A DNA stretch of 64,000 nucleotides, from NCBI RefSeq assembly GCF_003977605.1, contig NZ_RYYU01000001.1, positions 2,606,600 through 2,670,599 of the forward strand, given 5' to 3'. Every line of letters begins with the position of its first letter. The stretch's first letter is position 1. Made by a program: the position numbers and the translations under genes. The notes beneath the pieces are model-generated. The model did not search any database, was not told the origin of the DNA, and saw only the letters and a list, made by a program, of their open reading frames with translations. Source of the DNA: Prevotella koreensis. Lineage in GTDB: Bacteria > Bacteroidota > Bacteroidia > Bacteroidales > Bacteroidaceae. Positions 62,942 to 64,000 of this stretch are shown here, one piece after another.

Positions 62942-64000
62942 TTATTGCATGTCATAGACAACCTGCATGATTTTCTTTCCGAGAGCATCGGCCTCTTCCA
63001 TTGTAGAAGCCTCACTATATACGCGTATTATCGGTTCGGTGTTGCTCTTGCGCAGATGAACCCATGAGTCGGCAAAGTCTATCTTTACTCCGTCAATGTC
63101 GTTCACTTGTTCGTTGCTGTAAATCGACTTCACTTTTTCGAGTATCGCGTCAACATCTGTCTGCGGTGTAAGGTCGATGCGGTTCTTTGCTATGAAGTAA
63201 GGAGGGAAAGTCTTGCGCAGTTGAGATGCTTTCATTTCCTTGCGCGATAGCGAACTAAGGAATAGTGCTATGCCAACGAGGGCATCGCGACCATAGTGGC
63301 TGTCGGGATATATCACACCACCGTTTCCTTCGCCTCCGATTACTGCGCCCACCTCTTTCATTTTCGTTGTCACGTTAACCTCGCCTACGGCTGCTGCATA
63401 ATATTGTCCGCCGTGTGCCTCGGTTACGTCGCGCAGTGCACGAGTGCTACTTAGGTTGCTCACTGTTGTGGGATTGGTGATGCCCTCTTCCTCCATTCGT
63501 GAGAGAAGATAATCGGCCACTGATACCAATGTGTATTCCTCGCCGAACATCTCGCCGTTCTCGCAGATGAATGCAAGGCGGTCAACATCCGGATCGACAA
63601 CGATGCCAAGGTCATATCGCCCGCTTTTCATTTCGTCCATTATGCCTTGCAGGTTTTTCTCCAAGGGTTCCGGGTTATGGGCAAAGTCTCCGTTGGGCTC
63701 GCCATTGATGAGTTTGCATGATACGTTCAGTTGTTCGAGGAGTTTTGGCAGTATCACACCACCAACCGAGTTGATTGTGTCAACGCAGACATTGAAGCGA
63801 GAATGTTTTATTGCTTCGCGGTCAACATATTTCAACTGCAGTACTGCGTCGATGTGCTTTTGGTCGAAAGAGTTGTCTTCTATGTATTTGCCCAAATGGT
63901 CAACATCAGCATACTCGAAGTTCTCTTCTTCTGCAAGTCGCAGCACTTCGTTGCCCTCCTCTTTGTTAAGAAATTCTCCTTCGTGGTTGAGCAGTTTCAG
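62942..64000 (-). CDS. glmM: phosphoglucosamine mutase, 5' end outside the window
   Basis: The frame stays open to the window edge (LKLLNHEGEFLNKEEGNEVLRLAEEE), so the N-terminal domain with the phosphoserine is missing here. Visible parts are the metal-binding loop VVDPDVDRLAF, the sugar-binding GGEGNGGVI block and the C-terminal phosphate-binding SNTEPIIRVYSE. Alpha-D-phosphohexomutases of this Bacteroidetes type convert glucosamine-6-phosphate to glucosamine-1-phosphate for UDP-GlcNAc. A phosphomannomutase/phosphoglucomutase role is the main alternative. About 350 codons are present and typical members have about 460. Confidence 0.88.
   Translation of the reverse strand: MKLLNHEGEFLNKEEGNEVLRLAEEENFEYADVDHLGKYIEDNSFDQKHIDAVLQLKYVDREAIKHSRFNVCVDTINSVGGVILPKLLEQLNVSCKLINGEPNGDFAHNPEPLEKNLQGIMDEMKSGRYDLGIVVDPDVDRLAFICENGEMFGEEYTLVSVADYLLSRMEEEGITNPTTVSNLSSTRALRDVTEAHGGQYYAAAVGEVNVTTKMKEVGAVIGGEGNGGVIYPDSHYGRDALVGIALFLSSLSRKEMKASQLRKTFPPYFIAKNRIDLTPQTDVDAILEKVKSIYSNEQVNDIDGVKIDFADSWVHLRKSNTEPIIRVYSEASTMEEADALGKKIMQVVYDMQ

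Overview
The window reads as chromosomal DNA of a Bacteroidales bacterium, most likely Prevotella or a close relative. The genus is inferred from gene content and not proven. Supporting signs are Bacteroidetes-type promoters (TTG, about 20 bases, then TAnnTTTG) before many genes, a complete sprA for type IX secretion, diaminopimelate dehydrogenase, lutABC, a BT0820-type HAD protein, RhuM-Fic, and the DUF4129-DUF4350-MoxR-DUF58 cluster. I found no rRNA, tRNA, CRISPR array, insertion sequence or prophage.

Layout. 1-3250: an AT-rich stretch with two tandem cell-surface proteins that carry type IX sorting tails, closed by an unusual inverted repeat. 3320-5821: sugar transporter and aldose 1-epimerase. 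6036-7034: RhuM-Fic protein. 7181-12159: folC, dnaJ, grpE and an ABC-F ATPase. 12539-19704: an RDD protein divergent from a six-gene operon (SpoIIM-like, polytopic membrane protein, DUF4129, DUF4350, MoxR, DUF58). 19741-29485: HAD phosphatase, a TolC-like protein, riboflavin synthase, then a minus-strand series mltG, glnS, TPR, DedA, apgM. 29637-33776: polyprenyl sugar-phosphate transferase, BT0820-type phosphatase, topB. 33949-36687: lutABC for lactate oxidation. 36924-39302: lipoprotein, ECF sigma factor, membrane-anchored beta-barrel protein. 39319-47175: a minus-strand surface-polysaccharide operon (MATE exporter, cytidylate-kinase-like protein, rfbB, fdtA, GNAT/FemAB-like acyltransferase, fdtB-like aminotransferase, polytopic membrane protein). 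47291-49984: xseA, xseB, ilvE. 50189-52661: secreted C1 peptidase and ddh. 52875-62678: ruvA, sprA and a PafA-like phosphatase. 62942-64000: glmM, cut by the window edge.

Connections. SprA is the outer-membrane channel through which proteins such as the two at the left end would be exported. RfbB, FdtA and the FdtB-like transaminase form a chain from dTDP-glucose to a dTDP-3-amino-3,6-dideoxyhexose, and the acyltransferase and MATE protein may modify and flip the product. The UndPP-sugar transferase at 29637 is a plausible initiator of the same kind of glycan.

The least ordinary signals are small-scale. Two genes (1776 and 4695) have their first few codons out of frame with the rest because of a one-base difference in a homopolymer. 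A heptamer repeat (gttgagc-like) occurs inside one ORF and in two gene junctions. A 22-base palindromic repeat family occurs in four intergenic gaps. A 66-base unit is duplicated inside the MoxR-type operon. The ABC-F protein has one visibly degenerate ATP site.
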